Shown here piece after piece: positions 25,062 through 37,055 of a stretch of DNA of 64,000 nucleotides. The notes below the pieces were generated by a model. That model saw only the letters and a program-made list of their open reading frames with translations, had not been told where the DNA came from and made no database searches. Position 1 is the first letter of the stretch, and each line of letters opens with the position of its first letter. Origin of the DNA: Guyanagaster necrorhizus (lineage: Eukaryota; Basidiomycota; Agaricomycetes; Agaricales; Physalacriaceae); NCBI RefSeq assembly GCF_019112545.1, contig NW_025064897.1, forward strand, positions 122,581 to 186,580. Reading direction: 5' to 3'. The position numbers were made by a program, and so were the translations under genes.

Positions 25062-25971
25062 ATCCAATCTTCTCTAAACCTCTAAGCTATTCAAGGGCAC
25101 CTCTGATAATATTGACTGTTTTCTGATAGACTGTGAATAATATTTCAAGGTTTACATTATATATCTCAGAGCCAACATGAATAAGGTAGCCTTTGCTGCT
25201 TCATACTTCAAAAGCAAGGCTAAACAGTGATGGATACTCATCACTCTGATCTTCCATTCTACAACCTGCCAGCACTATTGCTATTCATCCTAGCCTGTCT
25301 TCAAACAGATGGTCTGAGATAAGTTCATCAACCTCATGGTCCAAGAGGTGTACAAGAACAAGATGAAGGAACTCTGCATAGGTGACAAGATTGCTAGTGA
25401 GTACTTCAATGAATTGGAGTGACTCAGAACCTTGGCCAGAGTATGAGACAGCACAGATGATAAGAGGCATATGATCAAGTATCTAAAGATGGAGGTGCCT
25501 CTGTCTTACATCAAAATGATCTCTGATATAGGCATCAACATTCTGAAGGGCTATGACACATGGAAGGATCAAATCACAGAGATAAACAAGGAAAGGCTGT
25601 AGCAGAAGGCAGCTAGTGCAGAGATGACAATTGAGCAGAAGAAGCTGGCAACATCCTCTAATAGGAAGACCAACAGTAGAACCAGATTGATGAAACTCAG
25701 CACTATCCCATCTTACATGGCCCAGAAGACCAGAACAGAAACTATGTATACTGGAAGCAGCAAGCCAATGGACATTGACCACTTCAAGAAAGAGGAAAAG
25801 TGCTTCAATTGTAGACAGAAGAGCCACATGTCAAGAGATTGTCTGAAGAAGAAGCAGATGTAAGAAGATATCAAAGCACAGATTGCTGAGTTACAGAAGG
25901 AGGCAGATGGACTTGAGGACCTTGGAAAGGAAACCAAAATTGAGAAGGTAAAAGATAAGGCTGACTAGTGA
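25062..25971 (+). pseudogene. Family-1 Gag of A2, N-terminally truncated
   Basis: Starts directly in the capsid-like part (DNIDCFLIDC.., NMNKVAFAASYFKSKAKQ) and runs to an intact CCHC knuckle, CFNCRQKSHMSRDC, near 25803-25844, then the Gag end at TAG-TGA (25966-25971). The first 800 or so residues, the leader and a 5' LTR are missing because the A1 pol is fused here. Several stops are present. Confidence 0.75.
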
Positions 25972-28900
25972 GTGATTCTGTTAGCTCAGCCAAAGAACTT
26001 ACTGGTGTGTCACAAGTAGCCATAGGTCAGACTCATATGCTCTCTGTATTTATTTATAAGCATTCAAATATACCTCTTTCCACTACTACTGCTGACACAC
26101 TTAAAGAATTGCCTACCTGATCCAAAAAAACTCAAATGCTCTTAGGCTGAACAAAGAGAGAGACTTTTTTCAACTGGCTGAAGCCATTCAATACTGAGTG
26201 GACCTGGCAAGCTGTCAGAAATGCATGAACAGAAGAAGAAGCAGTTGCTGTACTCAAAAACTGGATTCATTGAACCAGGACCAGCAAAGTAACCAGAAAA
26301 CTAGTAGAAGGACTACAAGCAGCCAGATAAGAAAGGTTCTAGAATGGTTAGATGAGCTACAAGGACCAAAGAAATATATTTGACAACAAAAAACATATGA
26401 ATGAAACCTTATAGCCAAAGTGCAGATCCAAACTCTCACCAATCAAGCCACATTTGCCATCACTGCACTAATTGACAGTGGCTGTATAGGGAGTTTGATC
26501 AACCAGGCCTTCATCAACAGGCACCATCTTCTCACTAAAGCTACTGCTGCTCTGATTCCTGTCTATAATGCTGATGGGACTAAGAACCAAGCAAGATCCA
26601 TCACCAAATTCATAGAGCTCTGATTGACCATTGGAGATCACTCAGAATGGATTGATTTAGCCATCACAGAACTAGGAACCAAGGAACTCTTCCTTGGACA
26701 TGACTGGCTCATCCACCATAATCCATTAATCAATTGGAAGACTGGCCACATCACTTTTGCTCACTACTAATGCTGAAAAATCCCATTCATCCTTTCTGAC
26801 ACTGACCCTGATGATCAATGGGACAAGGAGATGACAGATGGAGAGACTATTCTTGCTGTCAACCTTGATTAAGCAATACAATTACAAATAGTTTATTATA
26901 CCAATAAGCTAGCCACCAGAGCCAATGAAGGAAAAGAGACCAGGATATTTGAGGAAATGGTTTTCAAGTGAGCCCATGATTATCATGACCTATTTTCAAA
27001 GGAGAGCTTCAATGAGTTGCCAGAACCAAAACTGTAGGACCACACCATCAAATTAGTACCAAATGCTAATGCTAATCTTGATTGCAAGACCTATCCTCTC
27101 AGACATCATAAATAATAGAAACTCAATAAATTTCTGGATGAGAACCTCAGCAGCAGAAGGACCCATCCATCCAAATTGCCCATGGCATCACCCTTCTTTG
27201 TCAAAAAGGACAGCAAACTTTGTCCAGTTCAAGATTATCACAAACTAAACAAGATGACCATCAAAAACTGATACCCTCTGTCTCTCATCTCCAAGTTGAT
27301 GGACAAACTGTATAGTGCCCAATACTATACCAAGCTCAATGTCTGGTGGAGATATAACAACATCTGCATTAAGGAGAGTGATGAGTGAAAGGCAGCCTTC
27401 AGGATAAATTGGGGACTATTTGAACTAACTGTCATGTTTTTCAGGCTGATCAATTCCTCAGCTACCTTCCAATAGATGATGAACAATATCTTTAAGGACC
27501 TCATTGCCACTGGAAAGGTAACTAACTAACTATCTCAACAACATCCTTATCATGTCCAAAGACAAGAAAGAACACCAACAGCTGGTATGCCAAGTTCTTG
27601 AGCTGATGAGAAGGAACAAACTATTCCTCAAAGCCAAGAAGTGCAAGTTTGAGATGTTGAAGACAGAGTACTTAGAGGTTATTATCAGCAAAGAAAGTAT
27701 TTGAATGGACTCCATCAAGATAGCAGGAGTGACAAGTGGCCAGAGCCAATGAAGAAGAAGGAATTATAATCCTTCTTAGGATTTATAAACTTTTATTGCT
27801 GATTTATCCACAACTATAGCAAAGTGGTATGACCCATAATCCAACTGATGAAAAATGCTTCCTGAGCTTGGAGACTATCCCAGCAGATGGCTTTCAATGA
27901 TCTTAAATGATGATTGGCAGAGGACATGGTTCTAGCCATTCCCATACAGGAAGAGAGATTCAGAGTGGAGGCAGACTTAAGTGAAGGGGTGATCAGTGCC
28001 ATACTGTTCCAGGAGCAGGAAGGAAGATGGCAACCAGTGGTGTTTCTCTCCAAAGCCCTCATAGCCACAGAGAGAAACTAAGATCTACAACAAGGAATTA
28101 CTGGTTATTATGCTGGCACTTGCTGAATGGCATCACTATCTGATTAGAGCAGCACAGACTTTTAAAGTATAGATAGATCATCAGAATCTATAATAATTCC
28201 AACTCCCTCAAAAGCTAAACTGATAGCAAGTCTGATGAGTGACAGAACTCTCTGAATACTATTACACCCTGCACCACAAGACAGGAGTGGCCAATAGAAA
28301 AGCTGACCTCCTAAGCTGATGTGTAGATCATAACCAGGGGAGAGAAGACAATGAGAGAGTGGTACTGTTAAAACCAAAGCACTTCCATGCTATGATTATG
28401 CCAACAAAAGAGGAGATTCATGACAAAATTCAAAGTGCTGTATGACAGCTGAACCTGTGGGATCAAGAGATCATGATGTCTCTGAATCATGAGAGAGGCA
28501 TCACCAAGGTTGATGATCTTCTCCTCTATGATGGATGCATTTACATCCCACAAGAAATATGGCTGTGGGAGGAGATTATTGCTATAAGCCATGACTATAT
28601 GACAGCAGAATACCTGGAGATTTTTAAAACCAAGGAGTTAGTACTCTAAGAGTATTGATGGCTGAAGATGACAAAGGATATAAAGAAACACATCAAGAGG
28701 TGTAAAATATGTCAACAGACCAAAACATCAACATGCACTTATCCAGTACCTCTACATCCAAATGAGATCCCTGACAAATCATAGATCCACATCTCTGTCA
28801 ACATGATCACTGGCCTTCCTGACTATAGCAGCTATGATGTGATCATTGTCATTGTTGATCAATTCTCAAAGGTGATCATTCTGATCACCTGTTCAACAGA

Positions 28901-29857
28901 ACTCTCTTCTGAGGAGTGAGCAAAGATTTTTCAAGACAAAATCTAATTTAAGTATGGCATGCCACAAGTTATTATCTCTGACCATGAGCCTCAATTTATC
29001 TTGAAGTTCCTTGATGATCTCTATCAACTACTCAGGATCTGAAGTAATGCATTGACAGTCTACCACCCACAAATAGATAGGCAGACAGAGCATACCAACC
29101 AGAAAATCAAAAAGTATTTACACATGTTTATTGATTATCAACAGAATGATTGGATGAAATACCTTGCTCTCACAGCCTTCCAATATAATAATAGGATTTA
29201 TTCTGCCACTAGCAAAACTCCCTTCTTTGTCAACTATAGATGACACTCTGACATCACTCAGACATTCTAATATCACATGTCCACCTTTGCCTCTACAGAC
29301 TTTATGACCAAAATAACAAAAACTCATATCAAAACTTGGACCACCCTTGAGAAAGCCATCACAACAATAAAACTCCAATATGATAAACACTGCCAAGCCA
29401 CCCACACCTACAATATTAATGACAAGGTCTGACTAGACACCATCAATCTCCATCTCCCATGACTCAAACACAAACTGGCTGACAAACATATGGATCTTTT
29501 TCCAGTATTGGCCAAAGTCAGCACATCCATCTATAAACTCTGCTTACCACCTTCCTGGTGTATTCACAATATCTTCAACAAATCTCTTCTAACACCCTAC
29601 ATCATGTCTGCCTTCTCAAACCAGAAATACCTGTCTCTACCACCCTCAGACTTAATCAATAACAAAGAACACTATGAAATCAATCAAATACTGTACCACA
29701 AACACTGAAAAGTATGAGCATATGGGGAGAGCACCATGACAACCATCAACTACTTAGTCAGTTGGAAGAGATATGGATCAGAATCAAACCAGTGAGTAAT
29801 GAGAAGTGGATGAATGCAGACAATGCTATACATGAATATAAATTATCCCTAAATTAA
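25972..29857 (+). pseudogene. Family-1 Pol of A2, full length but decayed
   Basis: Protease TALIDSGCIGSLIN (26465-26510) is intact at the active site. RT follows with palm motif YLNN at 27531-27542, both catalytic aspartates replaced, then RNase H (27900-28220), integrase zinc region (28570-28720), integrase core (28780-29110) and a chromodomain tail ending KLSLN-TAA at 29855-29857. It is densely stop-ridden and nearly CpG-free, in sharp contrast to the CpG-rich element D that starts 33 bp later. Confidence 0.8.
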
Positions 29858-29889
29858 ACTATCAGGATGATGGTCTTAAGGAGGGGGTA

Positions 29890-30381
29890 TGTTAGGAACA
29901 TGCCAATCGAGTGGGCTTGAGTGTACGCGCGGAGTCCGGCGGAGTGCGTGGGCATTGACGAAGCTATTGGCAACGTCACCCTTGAGTCGGAGCCCAAGGA
30001 TCTGGATGGACAGAATGGAGTTCTGTCAGAGAAGTGAACAGGAGTATCCTTCAGAGCGGAATCCATCAGATGAGATAGGGAGGAGTGAGTACGAAGTGTA
30101 GATGGCTTATCCAAGTTGATATTCGAACTGAGTAGCTACGATGATGTACATGACTTTATATACTAATGGTAGCTAATTCCGAGTCGGGTTCCATTGGGTT
30201 CCGGTGTCGGTATTCGTTACCGAGTTCGGGGTCTAGATATTACAATGTGAAATACGGATGTGAAATGATACTGGTGAAATGAAATTAGTAGGTAATGGAA
30301 AGCGGTCGGAGTCTGGTGGGTGGTGTGATTGGATTCGCAGTTGGTTGAGGTGACACAGAGGCCGGTGGCATGTGCATAACA
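29890..30381 (-). repeat. Family-2 3' LTR of element D (492 bp)
   Basis: Plus-strand ends TGTTAGGAACATGCC and TGTGCATAACA. About 40 by-eye differences from the partner LTR at 37056-37547, mostly transitions but with about four transversions. At two of those transversion sites this LTR agrees with the separate LTR at 1-159 rather than with its own partner. Confidence 0.9.
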
Positions 30382-30394
30382 GTATCCCCCTCTT
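30382..30394 (-). promoter_or_regulatory. Family-2 polypurine tract of element D
   Basis: Plus-strand GTATCCCCCTCTT, read on the minus strand as a purine run immediately before the 3' LTR. The accessory gene on the plus strand starts within about 50 bp of it, so promoter signals for that gene would have to overlap this tract or the LTR. Confidence 0.5.
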
Positions 30395-30432
30395 AGCATT
30401 CTTGCCCTCAAGAGCGCAGATCCCGATGGCCG

Positions 30433-31329
30433 GTGGGGCCACATGGAAGATTGTTGGTGGAACAGTTTGGTCCTGGCCCCGGTCTTCGCTTCAAGAAGGT
30501 GACTCGCCTTATGCCTCCGGAATCCAATGATGAACAGGACAAGAGGACTGAGGGAGATGATGAGTCCGAGGAATCCGAGGGGACTCTGGAGGGGAGGAAG
30601 AGGGTGTGGGAGGGGAAGAGAAAGGCAGTGGGTCCGGCGGAGAAAGGCCGTAAATGCAAGTTCAGATCGAGGAGCGTAGTGGATGGCAGTGGGACAGAGG
30701 TGGTTGTTAGCCCCAAAAAGTGGGCAAAGTTGGAAGTGGCGGGACCAGTGGGGGGCGAGGAATTGTTAGATGGTGAAAGTAAGTGTCTTGGTTTTCTTTC
30801 ATGGCTCAACTTGGCTTTTTTGTTTTTAGGGAGTTGTGTGTGCTGTCGTCAAGATGGTGCCCAGTGTTATGCATGCCTGGTAACCGAAGGCACCGGTCGA
30901 GGGCAGACTTGCTCTCGCTGCAAGATCAAGAAAACTGCCTGTTCATTCAACAAGGGGGTCACCGTGAGCAAGGTGATCAGCAGTGTGGAGGTCTCTGCCA
31001 GTCTCCACCAACTTTCAAAATTGATACGCAAGTTGATGCGTCGTGTGGATGAGTTAGCGAATGAGGTGGCGGATGTTCGTGGTACTGTGGCAGGTCTTCA
31101 AGATGACTACAGTTCTGATGATATGTCGTCTCCTTCGGAGCTGTTTTCAGAGTCCGAGGTGGAGGCCTGGAAGAAGGCCTGACTGATTTTCAAGGATGAG
31201 AGAGATCAGGAGGTGGAGGATCTTTGGGAGGCGCTGTTGAAGGGGCTGGATGAGGATATAGAGGAGTTGAAGGAGTGGGGGGAGAGTTCGGGTTCCGGTG
31301 CAGGCCTATCAGGTTCTGCTTCTTTATAA
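30433..31329 (+). pseudogene. Antisense accessory gene of element D, coiled coil deleted
   Basis: Same gene as in element C but lying on + because D is inverted. Compared with C it jumps from the start region (about 30455) straight to the GPGLRFKKVTR block, losing roughly 190 codons that include the whole coiled coil. The remainder is well kept: basic/acidic middle, intron with GTAAGT at 30779 and TTTTTAG ending at 30829 (51 bp), zinc-cluster-like cysteines (30837-30965) and a C-terminal leucine-rich segment. TGA at 31180-31182 is followed by 48 open codons to TAA at 31327-31329, as in C. The frame that opens at 30433 begins with a GTG codon, so no good ATG start is left. Confidence 0.75.
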
Positions 31330-33670
31330 ATATTTTGTACAAAATGTATATAGAAAAGGGCGTCGGATGTTGGTGGTGGAAAAAAAAATGTACATGCAAA
31401 AAAAATTTTTTGACTTTGAAAGTGTAGGAAAGGTGATCGATTGGTGGTAATTAGTGGTTAGAATTGAAATGGTAAGGTGGGGCGATGGTGGTGTCCAGAG
31501 TAGCACTGTATTAGGAATGGGATGTTTGAATAACTTTGGATAAGGGTCCTGGTTTGTCTGGGTATCGGTGGTGGAATTCTTTGATAAATTCATCGGCGGA
31601 GAACTTGGAGGCCGGTAACCAAGCAAATTCTTCATTGGTACCTTCGTATCCTAGCCACTGGATTTTGTACAGCAGTGGGCAGCGGAACCGGCGGTCCAGT
31701 TTAGAGTCAAGGATTTGGGCTATTTCGAAATGTTCTTCTCCATCAACTTCGACTGGAGGTGGTGGTGGTTGGATTCGGTTGGGAATGGTGTTTTCTTCTA
31801 TGGGTTCCAATTGTGACACATGGAAGACGGGGTGAATGGACCGGAGGTCCAGCGGAAGCCTCAGGGTAAAGGAGTGGGTACCAGGTTGGGCTATGATTTC
31901 GAAAGGACCAAGGTATTTCTCCGAGAATTTTCTGGTCGGGCGGGTGGTTTTGATATGTTTGGAGCTGAGGTAGACCTTGTCTCCCACTGTGAATGGAGGT
32001 GCCAGAATCTAGTGCTTGTCTGCTTGGGTCTTGTAGCGAGACTGGGCTTCAGAAATTTCATCCTTCAGTAATTGATGGAGTTCATCAAGGTTGACCGTGA
32101 AATCTCGGGCCCGGGCAGAGGCGATATCCCTTTCAGAGTGAACGGTGATGTTGGGGTGGTAACCCTTGTTAGCGAAGAATGGGGAAATTCCGGTGGACGC
32201 GTTAGGGGCATTATTGTAGGCGAATTCAGCAATGGGTAAGAGGGTGTCCCAGTTGTCCTGCTGGTAGGAGCAGTAGATGCGGATGTATTGTTCCAGAGTT
32301 TGGTTTGCTCGTTCAGTTTGGCCGTCGGCCTCCAGATGATAACCAGAGGTAAGATGGAGTTCCATATCAAGAGCCATGGCTAAGGCGCGAGTAAATTGGG
32401 AGACGAATTTGGAGCTGCGGTCAGATGTGATGTGACTGGATACCCTATGTTTGGAGAATACGTGGATAAGAAAAAGTTGGGTGAGCTCCACGGAGTTGAT
32501 GGTGTCATGAGTGAGAATGAAGATGGCTTGCTTGCTAGCTCGGTCTATGACTACTAAGATGGCGGTGAATCCATTGGAGTCCGGTAGTTGTTCAATGAAG
32601 TCCATAGAAATGGAATCCCATGGCTGTTCGGGAACTGGCAGAGGTTTCAGTAACCCATAGGGGCGGTGTCTGGGTGCCTTGTTGCGCCCACAAACTGTGC
32701 AGGACTTAACATAGTGTCAGACATATTCATGCATCTTTGGCCAGGTGTAGTTCCGCCGGACTAGTTCTAATGTCCAGTTTTGACCAAAGTGACCTGCCAA
32801 GATGTGGTCATGATTGTTCTGTATTATACGGAGATAGAGATTGTCAGAGTCTGAGACGTGGATGCGGCCTTCGAAGTGAAGGATGTTGGATTCATCAATG
32901 GACCATTGAGAGGGAGAGGATTCGAAAGCGGCCTTGGCCTGGTGGAGGCTGTCGGAGGACATAGCATCAGAGGATTGTGCTTGTCTGATATCAGTGTGGA
33001 GTTTGTCGATATCCATGATGGCACTAGCCCATAGGGTGGAGCCTTTAAGATAGGTTGCTCAGAGTGACGTGGAGAGTTGTTCTTAGGTGAACACGGGTCG
33101 GAAATTGTGCAGGTTGATTTGGGCATATTGGCTATCCCCCTCTTTAGGGTAGACGTCCTATCGTCTAGTGAGCGCATCCGGTTTCCCACCAAGTTTTCCA
33201 GGGTGGAACCGGATTACTAGGTTGAACTGGGATAGGTATTCAGACCAGCGGACCTGTCGGCGGATTAGAATCTTAGTGGTGGCGAAGTATTCAAGGTTCT
33301 TGTGGTCTGTTACAACATCGATGGAGTCCACGAAGCCTTCGAGATAATGCCGCCAATGTTTAAAGGCTTCAAAAATGGCTAGAAGCTCTTTGTCATGGAT
33401 GTCATAGTTGAGTTCAGCATTGTGGAGGCTCCAGGAGCAGAAAGCGATGGGGTGAATTTCGCCATCTTCAAGATAGATGGAGAGGATAGCTGCAATTGCA
33501 TAGTCGGAGGCATCGGTTTCCACCACTATCTTTCGATCAGGGACCCAGTGGGTAAGGATGGAGGCGTGTGTAAAGGCCTGTTTCAACTCATTGAAGGTGG
33601 CCAAGCATTTGTCGTCAAATTTCCATGGGGTTCCCTTGCGGGTGAGTCGTGTAAGGGGGATGACGATGTC

Positions 33671-34065
33671 NNNNNNNNNNNNNNNNNNNNNNNNNNNNNN
33701 NNNNNNNNNNNNNNNNNNNNNNNNNNNNNNNNNNNNNNNNNNNNNNNNNNNNNNNNNNNNNNNNNNNNNNNNNNNNNNNNNNNNNNNNNNNNNNNNNNNN
33801 NNNNNNNNNNNNNNNNNNNNNNNNNNNNNNNNNNNNNNNNNNNNNNNNNNNNNNNNNNNNNNNNNNNNNNNNNNNNNNNNNNNNNNNNNNNNNNNNNNNN
33901 NNNNNNNNNNNNNNNNNNNNNNNNNNNNNNNNNNNNNNNNNNNNNNNNNNNNNNNNNNNNNNNNNNNNNNNNNNNNNNNNNNNNNNNNNNNNNNNNNNNN
34001 NNNNNNNNNNNNNNNNNNNNNNNNNNNNNNNNNNNNNNNNNNNNNNNNNNNNNNNNNNNNNNNNN
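33671..34065. other. Assembly gap (395 N)
   Basis: Run of N inside RT/RNase H of element D. The same segment in element C spans 45237-45518, about 282 bp, so the gap length here is probably not the true size unless D carries extra sequence. Confidence 0.95.
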
Positions 34066-34904
34066 GTCGAGGTAGACTACTACTGATATGTCGAGCATGT
34101 CTGAGAATATATCGTTCACAAATCATTGGAATGCCGCTGGAGCATTTGTGAGGCCAAAGGGCATGACGTGCCATTCGAAGGAACCGTAACAGATCCGGAA
34201 GGCTGTTTTCCATTCATTCCCCTTAGCTATGCGAACGAGATGGTAGGCATGCCGAAGGTTGAGCTTAGTGTAGATGCACGCAGAGCGGGCAGAGTCGAGG
34301 AGATCAGAAATGAGGGGGAGAGGATAGTGACCTTTCTTGGAGATTTTGTTTAGGCCATGGTAGTCAACGCAAAGTCGAAGTTCACCGGTCTTTTTCTTGA
34401 TGAATAGAACTGGAGCCCCATGTGAAAAGTGGGACAGAGTAATAAACCCATTGCACAGATTATCATCAATAAACTCTCATAGAGCTTTGAGTTCAGATTC
34501 TGAGAGAGAATAAATAGGTCCAAGTGGTGGGGATGTCCCTTCCTCAAGGTTGATTTTGAGGTCGTATGGTCTGTGTTCAGGTAGTTTTTCGGAGAGGGTA
34601 TCGCTGAAGACATCTGCAAAATCGTGGTACTCTACTGGCACTGATAAAAGATCTGCCGGTTCCGCGGATGCGGCTTTGGCTCCAATATTAGGCAAAGAAG
34701 GCTGCAGTGTGAACTGTTGGGCACCTTCTTCTGCACTGGCTTGGATGAATGCAGCAGCGGATATGATGGAGATCTTTGGGTGTGCTTTCCTAGTAAAAGA
34801 TTCTGAGGGAGGATAGGAGTAGATGGGTTCATATGGGAATGAAGTCCGCTGGTTATCCGATGTGGACTTGGAATGGGGTGAAGCCCCGGAAGTTGGACTG
34901 ATAG

Positions 34905-35050
34905 AGTCCGATGGGCACAGAAGTCCCGAAATTGAGCTGGAAGGCTCAGAAAGGGGTGGACTGTTGTCCTGTGGGCACGGAAGTCCCGGATTTGAGCTGG
35001 AAGGCTCGGAAAAAAATGGACTGTTGTCCTGTGGGCACGGAAGTCCCTGG
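34905..35050. repeat. 60-bp tandem repeat in Pol spacer of D
   Basis: Two and a half copies of a unit encoding GLPCPQDNSP..SEPSSS between protease and RT, with copies differing by a few bases. The same array is in element C at 44165-44340. Confidence 0.8.
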
Positions 35051-35576
35051 GATGCGGTGGAGGCCACAGAATTGGTTGGAGTGGGATCCTGGTAGCTTGA
35101 ACAGAAAATGATACTGTTCTCAGCCCAGTCAATCAGTGGATTGTAGCGGGAGAGCCAGTTGTATCCTAGGACAAGATTGCAAGACAAATCCAGAGGAGTG
35201 ACATAGAAGTCGATGGGGAAGGTGTCTCCGGACAGGAAACAGATGAGGATGGTTGCTATTTGAGATATATGGCTCCCGATGGAGCCATCAAATAATCGAA
35301 GTTGCACACTAGAGATGGTTTTAATGGGGATTTCATTGGCAGTTACATACTTAGTGTCAACAAAGCAGTGGCTAGAGCCAGAATCAATAAGGGCAAGAAA
35401 ATGTAGGATGATACAAGTTGGGGAACCATCGGGTTCCATAGTAGTCGGCAATTCTGCTGAGAGGGGAATGTGGAAGGAGTGATTGGAAAGGGATGTTGCA
35501 TTGAGAGTGATGACCTCTAGTGTGTGAATACAGTCGATGCAACCCCAAACTTGCACGGAGGGAACAGGGTTGCTTC

Positions 35577-37016
35577 TTAGTTTTCCGACTCTGTCGGAGC
35601 CAGTTCCACAGGAGCGGTGTCGACCTCTGCTGCACGCCCCTTGGCAGAGGCTGCTGCCTTCCGCTTGTTGCAGTCCTCGGTCTTGTGTTTGGCTCCACAG
35701 AACATGCAAAGGTTGTTCTGGCACCAGCGGTCTTTTTCTTCCTGGGTAAGATGGCCATCTTTGCCTAGCTTGTTGGCATAGAGCTTAGGGGCGGTAGATT
35801 TCGGTGTGGAGCTGGAGTCCGAGGGAGATGTGTTAGACCCCTTGGATTTGGGGTTGGAAAATTTATTGTCCTGGTTTTCACAGGCAATTTCGGTCTTCCA
35901 GGTCCAGTAGCGAGCATCAAGTTCTTGGGCAAGGAAGCACATATCACGAAGGTTGTTTGGCTTCCCATGGTGTGCCATGTCATCCTTGATACGGGTGCAG
36001 AGGCCACGGTAAAAGGCATGGCGGAGGGAGTTATCTCCGTACCCAATTTGTGAAGCATACTGGTTGAATTGGACCATATACTTCATGATCCGATCACCAT
36101 CGTGCATCCGAAGGTGTTCTAATGCATCTTCAGCATCTCCGATAGCATCAAAGAGGCCGAAGTTGCTACAAAGCTCATCTAAGAAGGCTGCATAGGAGAA
36201 TTGCCAGGCTGGTGGATTCTGCAGATTGGGGTTAAGAATGTCTGGTTCGAACCAGTTGAGCGCGGTGCCGGCCAAGAATGAAATGGCGTAGTTAACTTTG
36301 TTAGCGTCTGTTGCAAACGCGGTAGGTCTGTCGTTGAAGTTCAACTGAAGGGAGACAATGAAAGCCTTCAGTTTGCGAGGGTCAGAGCCATCAAATGGTT
36401 CTGGTTCCTTGACCTTGGTATGGACAGTGGCTGGTTTAGAGTTGTTGAGAGAGGTGGAGACTCCTCATAACAGGTTCATGAATTCTAGGAACATGTCCTG
36501 CTAGTTTGGATTGTTACTTTCTGTAGGGCCATTGGTGCTGCCTGGGCCATTGGGATCATCTGGTCCTCCTGGTCCACCTGGTCCACCTGGGAAAGGGTTT
36601 GGTGGATTGCCAGCTGGTTCCCATCGGATGGAAGTATGAGTAGGGGTGTCTTCATCTCTGCCCTCTGAGTCTGGGCTGTCTGGATTCCCATGGTTGTTGC
36701 CCAGGGATAAGGGGTCTATTGGGGGGTCGGTTCGGGCGCCATACATCAGGCTGGTCCATCGGGCCCCGTTGGTTGGGATGCTAGTGGCATCGAAAGGGTT
36801 AGGGGAATCGTCGTAATTAGATTGGCGGGCAGTGAAGCTAGAGTGATTGTAGGTTTCCCTACAGGAAGATTGTCCCCCACTGGAGGCTGATCTGAACAGG
36901 CCTGGTTGTTCCTTTGAGGCAGATGCTGGGATGTCTTCCATGGAAAACATGTTTGGATGGGTGGGCTGCCTTTGTTCAGGATCGGTCTCTGTGGGTTCGG
37001 TAAATGTGGTGGACAT
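35577..37016 (-). pseudogene. Family-2 Gag of element D
   Basis: Starts MSTTFTEPTETDPEQRQ at 37016, 40 bp inside the 5' LTR. It has an N-terminal disordered part with a Gly-Pro-rich collagen-like run (36560-36600), a retrotransposon capsid domain (NYAISFLAGTALNWFEPD) at 36344-35980, and a C-terminal knuckle CMFCGAKHKTEDC near 35703-35665. It ends ESEN-TAA. Two transitions make stops (near 36501 and 36467). Compared with element C it is otherwise about the same length, 479 residues. Confidence 0.85.
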
Positions 37017-37055
37017 GATAAAATTTTCGACTCAAGGGTTTGAGTTCGAATATAC

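Larger units (their letters stand above)
31511..35620 (-). pseudogene. Family-2 Pol of element D
   Basis: Minus strand, in order: protease with LALIDSGSSHCFVD near 35405-35365, a Ser/Pro spacer with 60-bp tandem repeats, RT (34560-34066, then the N gap), RNase H (33650-33158, ending LTRR), integrase zinc region and core (33016-32000, motif DGQTERANQ) and a chromodomain (31760-31570, HFEIAQILDSKLD). The frame is -1 relative to gag. A TAG follows LTRR at 33158-33160 and further stops occur, for example near 34477 and 32717. Integrase, chromodomain and protease are better preserved than in family-1 copies. Confidence 0.85.

Noticed and set aside
30837..30965. Calling the antisense protein a Zn2Cys6 transcription factor outright
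   Set aside because: The middle loop (14 residues) is longer than the usual 5-12 and the cysteines are interspersed with extra ones; only a resemblance can be claimed.
33158..34213. 351-residue minus-strand frame across the N gap, and the plus-strand frames 33395-34075 and 33558-34151
   Set aside because: Their length comes from the run of N being read as open; only the minus-strand flanks are real (RNase H and RT of element D).
34905..35050. CRISPR-like repeat array
   Set aside because: Units are contiguous 60-bp coding repeats without spacers in a eukaryotic retroelement.
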